Below are positions 52,824 to 61,462 of a stretch of DNA of 64,000 nucleotides, piece by piece. Numbering within the stretch: the stretch's first letter is position 1; every line of letters begins with the position of its first letter. A program made the translations under genes and the position numbers. The notes below the pieces were generated by a model, which was given only the letters and a program-made list of their open reading frames with translations, ran no database searches and was not told the DNA's origin. The stretch is from Propioniciclava tarda (GTDB lineage: Bacteria > Actinomycetota > Actinomycetes > Propionibacteriales > Propionibacteriaceae): positions 78,300-142,299 of the forward strand of contig NZ_FXTL01000006.1 in the NCBI RefSeq assembly GCF_900182665.1, written 5' to 3'.

Positions 52824-52988
52824 GTGAAGAAGGTCGATGAACTTGAGCGAATGATCGACTCGTTACGCCGTCAGCGTGACAGCTGCGAGCCCTAGTCCAA
52901 TACCAACCCGCGCTACCTCAGGTACTCAAACGCCATCTCGAACCTGAAGTGGCTCATAGACGACCTACGCCAGGAGGAGGAGCAATAG
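52824..52988 (+). pseudogene. Short coiled-coil gene with an in-frame amber codon
   Basis: A GTG at 52824 gives KKVDELERMIDSLRRQRDSC, then TAG at 52893. The same frame continues NPRYLRYSNAISNLKWLIDD and LRQEEEQ to a second TAG at 52986. The two parts read as one helical hairpin. The gap to the next gene (six bases) and AGGAGGAGG near its end suggest it once preceded the EVE-nuclease gene in an operon. Confidence 0.5.
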
Positions 52989-52994
52989 TCCTCG

Positions 52995-54395
52995 ATGCTG
53001 CGGGCCTGGAATTTGTCAGACGTGGCTGCCACATTGATGCCCATGGATCAGGTCGAACTGCTCATTGCGTGCGTCACCAAGCTTGGCGCTGAAGACGTAG
53101 AAGTAACTGGCCCTTCACATGTGAACTTCACCCTCTGGTCCATCGAGTCGCTCGCTTACGTTCAGGACGGCGGGCGTCTGCGGGGTTCGGTCTTCATCGA
53201 CCTCGACATTCCGAAGGAGGACATGCCGGAGGCCGTCGAGTGGGCGGCACATCAGGAGGTGGGCGGCGGCAAAGTTGAGGCTGCCTGGGTAGCTAACGAT
53301 GAGGACGATGGCGGCTGCATCCGCGTTGTTTTCGAACGAGATTTGGATCCTGAACTCATCCAGGCGGACGACCCGCTCGGACAAGACGCCTACAACCTTC
53401 TGCTGTCCTGGGGTGGTGAGCCACCAGACCTCGATCTGGTGCCTCCAGCAGCATTGCGAGCCAGCGACCCAACGCGCATCGCGCCCACCAATGCCTGGCT
53501 GCTGATCGGCTCGGATTCGTCCTACCCCGATCCCCACGATTTGATGATCGATCGGGAGAACGCAGCAAAGGGGCTGTACGAGGGCTTCTGGACGGCGGCC
53601 AAGCAGACCGAACCCGGTGACCTTCTCTTCTTCTACTTCAAGGGCGATCGAAAGGCCATCCACTTCGTTGCACGTGCCGCCGATAACGCCTACTTCGATG
53701 ACCTGGGGTCTGGTGCCGAGTGGAGTCGACGACAATGGTGGGCTCACGTCACCCCGATGGTTGAGATCGAACCGATCGCCCTTGGCGAGCTACGCCAGAT
53801 CACTGGGCCCACCGTCATGCAGGGGAGATCCGGCCGTTACCTACGCCCTGAGCACGCGGCTCGACTGTCCGAACTGGCGCGACCCATAGGTCCCGATGAT
53901 GCAGCGCTCCTCGCACGAATCCTGCGCCCTGTCGTTGGAAGGGCAGATCATCCCAACCCGGCCACTTTGGACCTGGCCGCTTGGCGGGCGCTCGCATCGG
54001 GCACGTTCGAGCGAGAAGCTGATGTCGAGCGACTCGTCGTCGAGCCTCTGCTGCGGCTGTCTCTACATGGAGCCGAGGACGTGTCCGTCGTCAAGGCCTA
54101 CCCAGCCGGTCGGAGAATCGTCGACTACGTCGTCCTTCGGAGGGGCGTTCCGGCCTGCGCAATCGAGGTCAAGTTGCGGGTGCGGCGCTCCCGCCGAGGC
54201 GTCTGGGCGGAATGCCGTGACTTCGAGCAGGCCTGTGACTATGCCCGCCGGCTCTCCGTCCCGGCGATCCTGATCGATGCACTCCAAGTCCATCTGATCC
54301 ATGAGGGCGCGTCCGAGCCGACGAAGACGCTGAACCGTGCGGTACTTCTGGAAGCGGATCTTCAGACCATCCGCCGTCACGCCCTCGGCTTGTAG
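52995..54395 (+). CDS. EVE-domain protein with PD-(D/E)XK nuclease domain
   Basis: A protein of 466 residues. An N-terminal domain of unknown type (1-160). An EVE/YTH-like domain follows (about 165-285: NAWLLIGSDSSYPDPHDLMI, EPGDLLFFYFKGDRKAIHFV, WWAHVTPMVEIEPIALGELR), with GDLLFFYFKG and HFVARA at the expected strands. A C-terminal nuclease domain (about 340-445) has Asp377 (DYVVLR) and Glu391-x-Lys393 (ACAIEVKL). EVE domains read modified bases. Fused to a nuclease, this should be a modification-dependent restriction enzyme. Strong defence candidate; the specificity is unknown. Confidence 0.78.
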   Translation: MLRAWNLSDVAATLMPMDQVELLIACVTKLGAEDVEVTGPSHVNFTLWSIESLAYVQDGGRLRGSVFIDLDIPKEDMPEAVEWAAHQEVGGGKVEAAWVANDEDDGGCIRVVFERDLDPELIQADDPLGQDAYNLLLSWGGEPPDLDLVPPAALRASDPTRIAPTNAWLLIGSDSSYPDPHDLMIDRENAAKGLYEGFWTAAKQTEPGDLLFFYFKGDRKAIHFVARAADNAYFDDLGSGAEWSRRQWWAHVTPMVEIEPIALGELRQITGPTVMQGRSGRYLRPEHAARLSELARPIGPDDAALLARILRPVVGRADHPNPATLDLAAWRALASGTFEREADVERLVVEPLLRLSLHGAEDVSVVKAYPAGRRIVDYVVLRRGVPACAIEVKLRVRRSRRGVWAECRDFEQACDYARRLSVPAILIDALQVHLIHEGASEPTKTLNRAVLLEADLQTIRRHALGL

Positions 54396-54498
54396 CTTGA
54401 ACGGCTGTTCCTGACCGCACCGGCAAGCTCCCGTCCACAGATCTGACCTGTGGATAACGAAACGTTCCCGCTGCCTGCTGATGCCCTCGTGTTGCGCG

Positions 54499-54519
54499 GG
54501 GGTACGGATCAGGGAACGT
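54499..54519 (+). promoter_or_regulatory. Shared ICE motif, copy 3 (GGGGTACG-N6-GGAACGT)
   Basis: GGGGTACG at 54499-54506 and GGAACGT at 54513-54519, same six-base spacing, 51 bp before the ATG at 54571. AACGTTCCC also appears at 54464 and several times within the following gene (about 54990-55050 and 55320). Confidence 0.6.
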
Positions 54520-54570
54520 CGTCTTGGTCGGGTTCCTGCGTAGATCTCCTACGCGGGAAGGGCGTCCGAC

Positions 54571-55356
54571 ATGAGCGTGACGGAACTGCTGGGCATAGAA
54601 GACGAGGTGCTGCGCGAACTCGTGGAGTCGCGCTGGGATAGCTGGTTGGAGGTGATGCCGGCGTTGGCCGTCGTGGCTGAGCCCCGGCATCTCCTCGAGT
54701 GGCGTGTCACGGCCTCGCCCGAGGACGCGAATGCGGCGCTCGTGGGCTTGGCGCAGTTGGCCGCTGCCGACGGGTACGACGATCGGGACGCGGCCCTCGT
54801 GCTGGCGTGGTTGGTGTTGCCAGCCGCCCTCCGCGTCCGACGCGAGCTGGGCTGGATCCCGGGTCCTGTCGATCAGTCGTTGGCCGCCGCCTTGTGGGTG
54901 GAGGTGCGGACGGTGCCGTGGCGGCGTCCGGTCCGGGTCGCGGCCCGCATTCTGTGGCGGCTCCGCGACGCCGTGCGTGCGGATCTCAACGTTCCCATTC
55001 GGGGGAACGTTCCTGATCTGCCCATGGAGTCACTTCCGGAACCCAACGTTCCTCCAGTTCCCGATGAGCCGTCCGGCGAGCTCGAGTCAGTGCTGGATTG
55101 GGCGCTCGAGTCCGAGGTGATCACGGGTACCGATCGCGGACTGCTGGATTGCCTTCTATCCGCGATCAGAGACATGGACGCCGCCGGCGCGAGTCCCCGC
55201 GCCAACACGGTGGCCGGTCTGGCCGGCGATCGGGTCGCTGGCGTCGTGGCGGCGCAACTCGGGGTCCACCCGCGGTCGGTGCGCCGCCGGACCGCTCGGG
55301 TCCTGGCAGCTCTGCAGACAAACGTTCCTCGGTATCTCAACGAGGTGGCGGCCTGA
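54571..55356 (+). CDS. ICE regulatory-like protein with C-terminal helix-turn-helix
   Basis: A protein of 261 residues. The N-terminal two-thirds are helical (EDEVLRELVESRWDSWLEVM; AALVGLAQLAAADGYDDRDA; VRVAARILWRLRDAVRADLN). The C-terminus, GDRVAGVVAAQLGVHPRSVR with RRTARVLAALQ, looks like an HTH of the sigma/LuxR type. No known family. Being first after the shared motif and rich in AACGTTCC, it could be an autoregulated ICE regulator. The stop overlaps the next start. Confidence 0.6.
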   Translation: MSVTELLGIEDEVLRELVESRWDSWLEVMPALAVVAEPRHLLEWRVTASPEDANAALVGLAQLAAADGYDDRDAALVLAWLVLPAALRVRRELGWIPGPVDQSLAAALWVEVRTVPWRRPVRVAARILWRLRDAVRADLNVPIRGNVPDLPMESLPEPNVPPVPDEPSGELESVLDWALESEVITGTDRGLLDCLLSAIRDMDAAGASPRANTVAGLAGDRVAGVVAAQLGVHPRSVRRRTARVLAALQTNVPRYLNEVAA

Positions 55357-56195
55357 TGCCCGGGAACCCGACCTCGACTCCGGTAAGGGTTCGAGGTGAT
55401 CAGATGCTCCATCCCACTCCGTCCAGGTCCACACCGGGCGTCGGCGTTGATGAGCTGCGCGCCGCATGGCGGGCGCTGGAGGCAGGTCTATTCACGGACG
55501 GCGCGCCACCCACTGGCCGGCTCGCCCCGTCAGCCGTCCACAGCCCGGCTCGGATCGTCGGATGGACGCCTTCCACCGGTGAACGGATGGTCGTCGTCCA
55601 GGGCTGTGTTGGCTCGGCTGGCGCGACCACGGTCGCGTTGGCGATCGCGACGGCGTCCGGCCAGCGATTGCGCCTCGTCGAGTGCTGCCCGGCGAGCCTC
55701 TCAGGGCTGGTTGCTGCGTCCACCGCCGAACTTGGCGAAGAGAACGGCTGGCGACTCGGCCGCCGTGACGGCGTCCGGATCGAACGCCAAGCCACCGACG
55801 AATCGGCACCTCCGCGACCGCTGGCGACGGCGTCCGACCGGACCGTCCTCGACCTCGGGAGCGCAACCATCTCCAACTGCCCTTGGCTCTTCAGCGAGCC
55901 GATCGTGCTGGTGACCAGGGCGTCCGTACCGGGGCTGCGGCGCCTAGAGGCGCTGCTCGACCTTCATCCGGCCGCGGTGGCGGCGGTGGTGGGTCCTCAG
56001 GTGAAGCGGTGGCCGACGGTGCTGACCCGGACGGTCGGCGTCCGAACCCTCGCCTTGATTGATGAGGGGCGCCTGATTGACGTCCCGTTCGACCGTGCGC
56101 TGGCTGTCACTGGCCTGACTCCGGACCCGTTGAGTGTGCCGCTGGTGAAGGCCGGCGGACGCATCCTCGCTGCCCTTGGAAAGGAACCCTCATGA
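55356..56195 (+). CDS. ParA/MinD-like protein with degenerate P-loop
   Basis: A protein of 279 residues from the ATG at 55356 (TGATG overlap). MVVVQGCVGSAGATTVALAI occupies the P-loop place, but GSAGATT again lacks the catalytic lysine. LRLVECCPASLSGLVAASTA and RTVLDLGSATISNCPWLFSE are switch and Walker B-like. It is a counterpart of the CpaE-like gene at 42.5 kb. It may organise the conjugation machine without ATPase activity. Confidence 0.72.
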   Translation: MPGNPTSTPVRVRGDQMLHPTPSRSTPGVGVDELRAAWRALEAGLFTDGAPPTGRLAPSAVHSPARIVGWTPSTGERMVVVQGCVGSAGATTVALAIATASGQRLRLVECCPASLSGLVAASTAELGEENGWRLGRRDGVRIERQATDESAPPRPLATASDRTVLDLGSATISNCPWLFSEPIVLVTRASVPGLRRLEALLDLHPAAVAAVVGPQVKRWPTVLTRTVGVRTLALIDEGRLIDVPFDRALAVTGLTPDPLSVPLVKAGGRILAALGKEPS

Positions 56196-56497
56196 CTGGC
56201 CTGTTCTTCGCGTTGATCCCATTGGTGTGCCCGACGGCCCCGGGCGGGGTGACGACCTACACGAACCAGATCGCGGCGAACACCCTTTTTGTCGCCCAGT
56301 GGATGTTCGGCATCGCGTTCGTAGTGTGCGTGATCTTGCTGCTGGTCGGCAAAGCCGCCCGCATGCACCACCTCACCCAGGGCGCCGCAGTCGGCCTCGC
56401 GGTCGTGCTCCTGATCGCGATCATCTACGTCATCTTCCCCGGCATGCTGTCCGGCATCCTCGGCAGCGGCTGCGTCGCCCTCCCGGGGTCCTCATAG
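56192..56497 (+). CDS. VirB2/TrbC-like small membrane protein (candidate conjugative pilin)
   Basis: A protein of 101 residues. After a short N-terminal hydrophobic segment there are two helices: FVAQWMFGIAFVVCVILLLV and GAAVGLAVVLLIAIIYVIFP, separated by a short basic loop (GKAARMHHLTQ). This two-helix hairpin is the VirB2/TrbC shape. No pilin signature beyond topology. It overlaps the ParA-like gene by four bases. Confidence 0.65.
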   Translation: MTGLFFALIPLVCPTAPGGVTTYTNQIAANTLFVAQWMFGIAFVVCVILLLVGKAARMHHLTQGAAVGLAVVLLIAIIYVIFPGMLSGILGSGCVALPGSS

Positions 56498-56532
56498 CCG
56501 TGGCCCTGAGAGGGTCAGCGTGAGTCAATGGC

Positions 56533-57375
56533 TTAGACCGTCAAAGTGTTGCGGCTGCTCCCCTCACTGCCGTCCAGGTTCGTCCAGGTCACGAAGCAGT
56601 CAACTCTGGGCGCCGATCCCATCGTGATCCGGGGGTGCAACTGCATGCTCTGGCCGGCGGCGAGGTAGTTGATCGGCTCTTCGCCGTGCAGGATTTGCCA
56701 GGCTCGCTGACCCTCAGGAGCCTCTGTGCGGAGCCTGACCTGTTGAGCTTCGCCGGAGCCGTCATTGACCAGCATCAAGACGCGGTCAGTTCCGACCTTG
56801 AACATGCTGGCCGTGACGTGAGCCTTCGGGCTGGACGTCAACGTCGTTACCACAGCGTCGGCCACTCCGAACGTGTCGCGAACGATTCGGGTGAGTGCAG
56901 GCGCCAACTGCTGCGCAAAGTCGCCGCTATTCGAGAACCTCGCAATCAAACCGCGAGTCTGCTGCTTGGACTTGAACTCCCTCAGCGCAGCCCATTGCTT
57001 GGCGTCCAGTGAGTCAGGCACAACGGGCTGGTCGGAGAAGAAGAGCGCGACTGGCTTACCAGCTGCCTCGAACCTTTCGATTTCTTCGACGCTTCCAGAG
57101 GCCGCAACGCCAGTGTCAGTGCCAAGTCGCGTCCAGAAGATCCCAATGAGAACGTCCGATGAGTCGACAATCTGACGGTTGACGATCGCTTGCGGACGAT
57201 TACCCGACTCGGCGGTAGCTGCCTGCTCCCACCGGACAGGCATCAAGAGGATTCCCTTTGCCTCAGCGTGTTCAGCGTTCCATCGCAGCATCACAGCCTC
57301 GGCAGTGTCGCGTTGTTCAGCGACGTCGGATGGGGACGCGATCAGGACCCGAACCACGTTTGCCGTGAACGTCAT
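56533..57375 (-). CDS. DUF4062/TIR-like protein, opposite strand inside the T4SS cluster
   Basis: A protein of 280 residues. The N-terminal RVLIASPSDVAEQRDTAEAV, then ILLMPVRWEQAATAESGNRP, then VDSSDVLIGIFWTRLGTDTG, is the DUF4062 pattern, a Rossmann/TIR-related nucleotide-handling fold seen in defence proteins. The C-terminal part is beta-rich (VTASMFKVGTDRVLMLVNDG; VDCFVTWTNLDGS), Ig-like. It is antisense to the transfer genes on both sides, so it was probably inserted as cargo with its own promoter. Confidence 0.68.
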   Translation of the reverse strand: MTFTANVVRVLIASPSDVAEQRDTAEAVMLRWNAEHAEAKGILLMPVRWEQAATAESGNRPQAIVNRQIVDSSDVLIGIFWTRLGTDTGVAASGSVEEIERFEAAGKPVALFFSDQPVVPDSLDAKQWAALREFKSKQQTRGLIARFSNSGDFAQQLAPALTRIVRDTFGVADAVVTTLTSSPKAHVTASMFKVGTDRVLMLVNDGSGEAQQVRLRTEAPEGQRAWQILHGEEPINYLAAGQSMQLHPRITMGSAPRVDCFVTWTNLDGSEGSSRNTLTV

Positions 57376-57572
57376 GCTTCATCCTCTCAAAGGCTTGTAT
57401 CCGCCGGATGCACTCGCGGCGGCGTCACCGCCGACGTTTTCCAACGCGGACGGACGTGCACTCTGCCTGCGGTTTGTGGCTTTAGGCGAGCCTTCGCGGC
57501 CTTCTGAACGGGCGTGGCTGCCAGTGTCCGGGAGACGGCCTTGCGGACGGTATGGGGTCGAGGTGATCTTCC

Positions 57573-58373
57573 ATGAGTCATGTGCTTGACAGTTCCACCA
57601 CCGCGCCCTTGACGCGCCGCCACCTGATCGTCTGGCTCGGAGGAGTCGTCGCAGGGTCGGTCGTTTTGAGCGTCGGCTTGGGCTACGCGCTCGTGACAGC
57701 GTTCTCGGACGCCGCCCCGGCGCCCGTCGCCGGGCCGGCTTTGCCGGGTGTCGAGTTGGTGCGGGATCGGATCGCGGCCGCGCCGATGTTGGCAGTGGCC
57801 GACTCTGCAGGTCGGACGCCGAACCGGGCCTTCGAGTTGCCTGCCCCGGTGGCGTTGCCGGTGGGGACGCGGACCGGCGCCGTCGGCGTCCGGACTGGGT
57901 TTGATCGGACGCCGCTGGGCGCGGTCGCCCAACTGGCCGCGATCGACACCCACGTCTTGTCGGACATGTCGCTGCCCGGCGCAGTCGAGACTTACAACGC
58001 CTGGGCACTACCAGGTGGGGTCGGCGCGGGAGGCTGGTCACAGACGGCGAACGTGAAGTCGTTCCTGACATCGGCCCGCCAACAGGGCGAGGTGAAGGAC
58101 GCCACGACGTTCGTGTCGGTGGCGCCGGCCGCTTACCAGGTGAAGGGCGTCGACGGCGACGCCTGGGTGGTGGCGTGCGTGCTTTTCGACATCACCGCCC
58201 GCATCACCGACGTGGCCCGCATGGGGTACGGCACCTGCGAACGGATGCAGTGGACCCCCGACGGATGGCGCATCGCCCCCGGCACCCCACCCGCACCGGC
58301 CCCGTCGACGTGGCCAGGGTCGGAGCTGTCGGTCAAAGCCGGCTGGCTGCCCCTGACCCGCCCAACGAGCTGA
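57573..58373 (+). CDS. VirB8/TcpC-like conjugation protein (candidate)
   Basis: A protein of 266 residues. A cytoplasmic N-terminus, one helix (LIVWLGGVVAGSVVLSVGLG) and an extracytoplasmic part with a C-terminal NTF2-like region (TTFVSVAPAAYQVKGVDGDA; WVVACVLFDITARITDVARM). Single-pass topology plus an NTF2-like domain, between VirB2-like and TrbL-like genes, suggests the VirB8/TcpC assembly factor. Direct similarity is weak. Confidence 0.6.
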   Translation: MSHVLDSSTTAPLTRRHLIVWLGGVVAGSVVLSVGLGYALVTAFSDAAPAPVAGPALPGVELVRDRIAAAPMLAVADSAGRTPNRAFELPAPVALPVGTRTGAVGVRTGFDRTPLGAVAQLAAIDTHVLSDMSLPGAVETYNAWALPGGVGAGGWSQTANVKSFLTSARQQGEVKDATTFVSVAPAAYQVKGVDGDAWVVACVLFDITARITDVARMGYGTCERMQWTPDGWRIAPGTPPAPAPSTWPGSELSVKAGWLPLTRPTS

Positions 58374-58383
58374 GCGAGGGGCG

Positions 58384-59832
58384 ATGGATCCGTTTGGTGT
58401 GTTGGGGTCGACGGCGGCGAAGATCGGCGCCGACATCTTGACCGCGGCCATGTTGAGCTTGTGGAACGCCGGCCTATGGATTCTGAAGGTGGTCCTCGAG
58501 TTGGAGGATCACGTCCTGACCCCGAACCTGGCCGAGGACGGCCCCCTAGGACGCCTCTACCAGACAACGTTCTGGCTCGCGCTCGCCCTGGTGGGTATCT
58601 TCATGGTGGTCCAGATCATCATCGCGCTGGCCCGCCGCGACGGCCGCACCGTCGGCCAACTGGTGGTCGGGGTGGTGCAGTTCGGGTTCGTGTGGTTCGC
58701 CTGGATCGGCTACGGCGTCACCGTCGTCGCCGCCTGCGGTGGTCTGACCCGCGCCCTCATGGACACCCTGCTGCAAACCACCACCTGGGCCGGCTGGACC
58801 GCCTGGAAACCCTTCACCGTGACCGACATCACCGACACCGCCACCGCCGTCATCCTCGGCCTCCTCGGGTTGTTGATGTGGCTGGCCGCGATCGGGCACG
58901 CCCTTGTCCTGTTGGCGCGGACAGCGGCGTTGTTCGTGTTGGCAGCGACCAGCCCGATCGCGGCGTCCGGGCTGGTGGTCGACTTCGGACGGTCCTGGTT
59001 CTGGCGGTCGCTGCGCTGGTTCCACGCCGCCGCCCTCACCCCACCCCTGATGGTGCTCTGCCTCGGGATCGGCGTCCAGATCGCGTCCGGGGTCGCCCTC
59101 GGTGGCGAATCGGACGCCCTCGCCTCGATCGGCTCCGCGTTCGTCGGCATCGTGCTGATCTGCACCTCCACCTTCGCGCCGATGGCGCTGTTCAAACTGT
59201 TCGCGTTCGTCGACCCCGGCTCAACCTCCGGCGCCTCCCTCCGCGCCGGCCTCACCGCCGCCGGCGGCATCAGCGGGCTGCTGAGCGGCGGCGGGACGGG
59301 CACGTCTGCGGCGTCGAGTGCCGACGCCTCCGGCCGGACCGCCGGGGAGGACGGCGCCTCCGCGACCGCCACCGGACGATTCGCGTCCGCCGCGTCGGCG
59401 CTGGGGCCGGTCGGACAAGCGGTCGCGGGCGGCGTCCGCGCCATGACCACCCTCGGGGCGATGGGCGCCACCGCCGGCTACGACCTGACCAACTCGATGG
59501 GTGTCGGGCACAACGTGTACCCGCCCGACTCCAGCAGGCGCGCTGTCAAAGCCCAACTCGGCTCCGACCCCAACCAGCGCGGCACCAGCCCGGACGCCCC
59601 CCAAAGCGGCGACGGCAACACCTGGGCCACCAACCCCGAAAACACGACCACCGACCCCGGCCAAGGCGGGACGTCCGGTGGGTTCAACCCGGCGTTCCAG
59701 CAACCACCCGGCAGTCCGAGCAGCGGCACAGGCCCGGGAGGTGCCGGTGCTCGTGCCCCGGGCGGCGGCGCAGCCGCCGGTGACGGAGCTCTCGCGGGTG
59801 AGGCGGCCGAGGCCGCCGTCATCGCCCTCTAA
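58384..59832 (+). CDS. TrbL/VirB6-like polytopic conjugation protein
   Basis: A protein of 482 residues. About seven helices between 60 and 290 (FWLALALVGIFMVVQIIIAL; LVVGVVQFGFVWFAWIGYGV; AVILGLLGLLMWLAAIGHAL; ALTPPLMVLCLGIGVQIASG; FVGIVLICTSTFAPMALFKL). A long Gly/Ser/Pro-rich hydrophilic tail with GGGTGTSAASS and GGAGARAPGGGA-like runs follows. This is the TrbL/VirB6 plan of Gram-positive T4SS channels. Confidence 0.83.
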   Translation: MDPFGVLGSTAAKIGADILTAAMLSLWNAGLWILKVVLELEDHVLTPNLAEDGPLGRLYQTTFWLALALVGIFMVVQIIIALARRDGRTVGQLVVGVVQFGFVWFAWIGYGVTVVAACGGLTRALMDTLLQTTTWAGWTAWKPFTVTDITDTATAVILGLLGLLMWLAAIGHALVLLARTAALFVLAATSPIAASGLVVDFGRSWFWRSLRWFHAAALTPPLMVLCLGIGVQIASGVALGGESDALASIGSAFVGIVLICTSTFAPMALFKLFAFVDPGSTSGASLRAGLTAAGGISGLLSGGGTGTSAASSADASGRTAGEDGASATATGRFASAASALGPVGQAVAGGVRAMTTLGAMGATAGYDLTNSMGVGHNVYPPDSSRRAVKAQLGSDPNQRGTSPDAPQSGDGNTWATNPENTTTDPGQGGTSGGFNPAFQQPPGSPSSGTGPGGAGARAPGGGAAAGDGALAGEAAEAAVIAL

Positions 59833-59858
59833 CCCCCCTACGGCAAGGAGACATTGTC

Positions 59859-61388
59859 ATGAGCGAAACGACGGAGCGTCGGGTGGCGGTGTACCGCGAC
59901 TACGGCCCGGACCGGGTCGGGTTCTTCTTCGGTCTGACCGGCTGGCAACTGATCGTTACCGTGGTCGCGTTCCTGCCCGTCCTGGCCGCGATCAACGGCC
60001 AACGCTGGCTCCTCGCCGGAGAACTCGCCGGCGTCGGCGTCCTCATCTCCGCCCTCGTCACCATCCCGGTCCGGGGCCGGTCAGCGACCGGCTGGCTGGC
60101 CGCCAGCGTCCGGTTCGCCGTCGGGAAAGCGTTCGGCTGGACCACCTGGCGCTCCAAAGCCGCCACCGGCGTCGCCGACGACCTCACCAAAGCCGACCTG
60201 CCCGGCGTCCTGGCCGGACTCGCCATCCACGACGGCCCACCCACCGGACCCACCCAACACCGCATCGCCCTCATCCAGGACCACGCCGCCCGCACCTGGG
60301 CGATCACCGCCGCCATCACCCACCCCGGCGTCGGCCTCGCGGACGCCGCCACCCGCGACGCCTACGGACGCGGCCTCGCCGAACTCCTCGACGTCGCCGC
60401 CCGCACCGACCTGATCAGCGACGTTATGTTCCTGGTCCGCACCGTCCCCGACGACGGCGCCGAACGCGAACAATGGATCACCCGCCACCGCCGCCCCGAC
60501 GGCCCCGCCCTATCCAGGCGGGTCAACGACGACCTCGCGATCATGCTGTCCACCGCCGCCGTCCGCACCGAAACGTTCGTCACCATCGTCATCCCCGAGC
60601 AGCGTTTGGCCCGCCAAGCCCGCGAGTTCGGCGGCGGCCTCGACGGCCGCGCCCGCGTCCTCTACGCCCTCGCCAGCGAAATGGGCGACATGCTCCGCGG
60701 CGCCATCGGAGCCACCGACGTCACCTGGCTCACAAGCCCCCAGCTGGCGCTGGCGGTACGGACCGGTTTCGCCCCCGGCGACCGCGCCGGCATCATCGAC
60801 GCACTCGCCGCCCACGCCGCAGACCCGACCGTGAACGCCGACGTGCCCTGGGCCATGGCCGGACCCTCCGGCGCCGACCCCGCCCTTCGCCACCACTCCC
60901 ACGACGCCTGGAACTCGATCTCTGCGACCATCAAACTGCCCGACCGGGGTGCCTGCCTCGGAGCCCTCGCGCCGATCCTCACCCCCGCTGAACGCGGCGA
61001 ACGCCGATCCGTCCTCGTCGCCTACCCCCTCCTCGCCAGCGGACGCGCCGAACGTCAAACCGCCTCCGGGGAATGGTCAGCCGACATGGCCGAAGGACTC
61101 CGCGCCAAAGCTGGCATCCGCGCACGTGCCCGCGACCGGACCAACACGGCCCGCGCCCACAACCTCGACACCAAACTCGCGTCGGGTCACACGCTCACCA
61201 GGCCCTACGCCATCGCGACCGTCACCGTCCCCAAAACCATGCGCATCGCCCAATACGGACGCCTCCTCGACGCCTCCATCCGCCGCGCCGGCTACGCCCC
61301 CCTACGACTCGACCTCGCCCAAGGCACCGCCTTCGCCGCCGGAACCTTGCCAGTCGGTATCGGTCTGGCGCGCACGGCCGACCGATGA
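59859..61388 (+). CDS. SCO6880-family type IV secretion protein (PrgI-like N-terminus)
   Basis: A protein of 509 residues after AAGGAGA. RRVAVYRDYGPDRVGFFFGL, then two helices (TGWQLIVTVVAFLPVLAAIN; LAGVGVLISALVTIPV), then a large cytoplasmic domain (HRIALIQDHAARTWAITAAI; AYGRGLAELLDVAARTDLIS; VTVPKTMRIAQYGRLLDASI). The family accompanies the VirB4-type ATPase in actinobacterial T4SS clusters. The expected VirB4 gene is not next in line here; a toxin-antitoxin locus interrupts. Confidence 0.87.
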   Translation: MSETTERRVAVYRDYGPDRVGFFFGLTGWQLIVTVVAFLPVLAAINGQRWLLAGELAGVGVLISALVTIPVRGRSATGWLAASVRFAVGKAFGWTTWRSKAATGVADDLTKADLPGVLAGLAIHDGPPTGPTQHRIALIQDHAARTWAITAAITHPGVGLADAATRDAYGRGLAELLDVAARTDLISDVMFLVRTVPDDGAEREQWITRHRRPDGPALSRRVNDDLAIMLSTAAVRTETFVTIVIPEQRLARQAREFGGGLDGRARVLYALASEMGDMLRGAIGATDVTWLTSPQLALAVRTGFAPGDRAGIIDALAAHAADPTVNADVPWAMAGPSGADPALRHHSHDAWNSISATIKLPDRGACLGALAPILTPAERGERRSVLVAYPLLASGRAERQTASGEWSADMAEGLRAKAGIRARARDRTNTARAHNLDTKLASGHTLTRPYAIATVTVPKTMRIAQYGRLLDASIRRAGYAPLRLDLAQGTAFAAGTLPVGIGLARTADR

Positions 61389-61462
61389 CCGCGGCACCCT
61401 GGTTATCGGCTCGGTCACACCAGGGTGAGCGTTTTGGGCGTTTGGCGCGTACAGTGGGGCGC

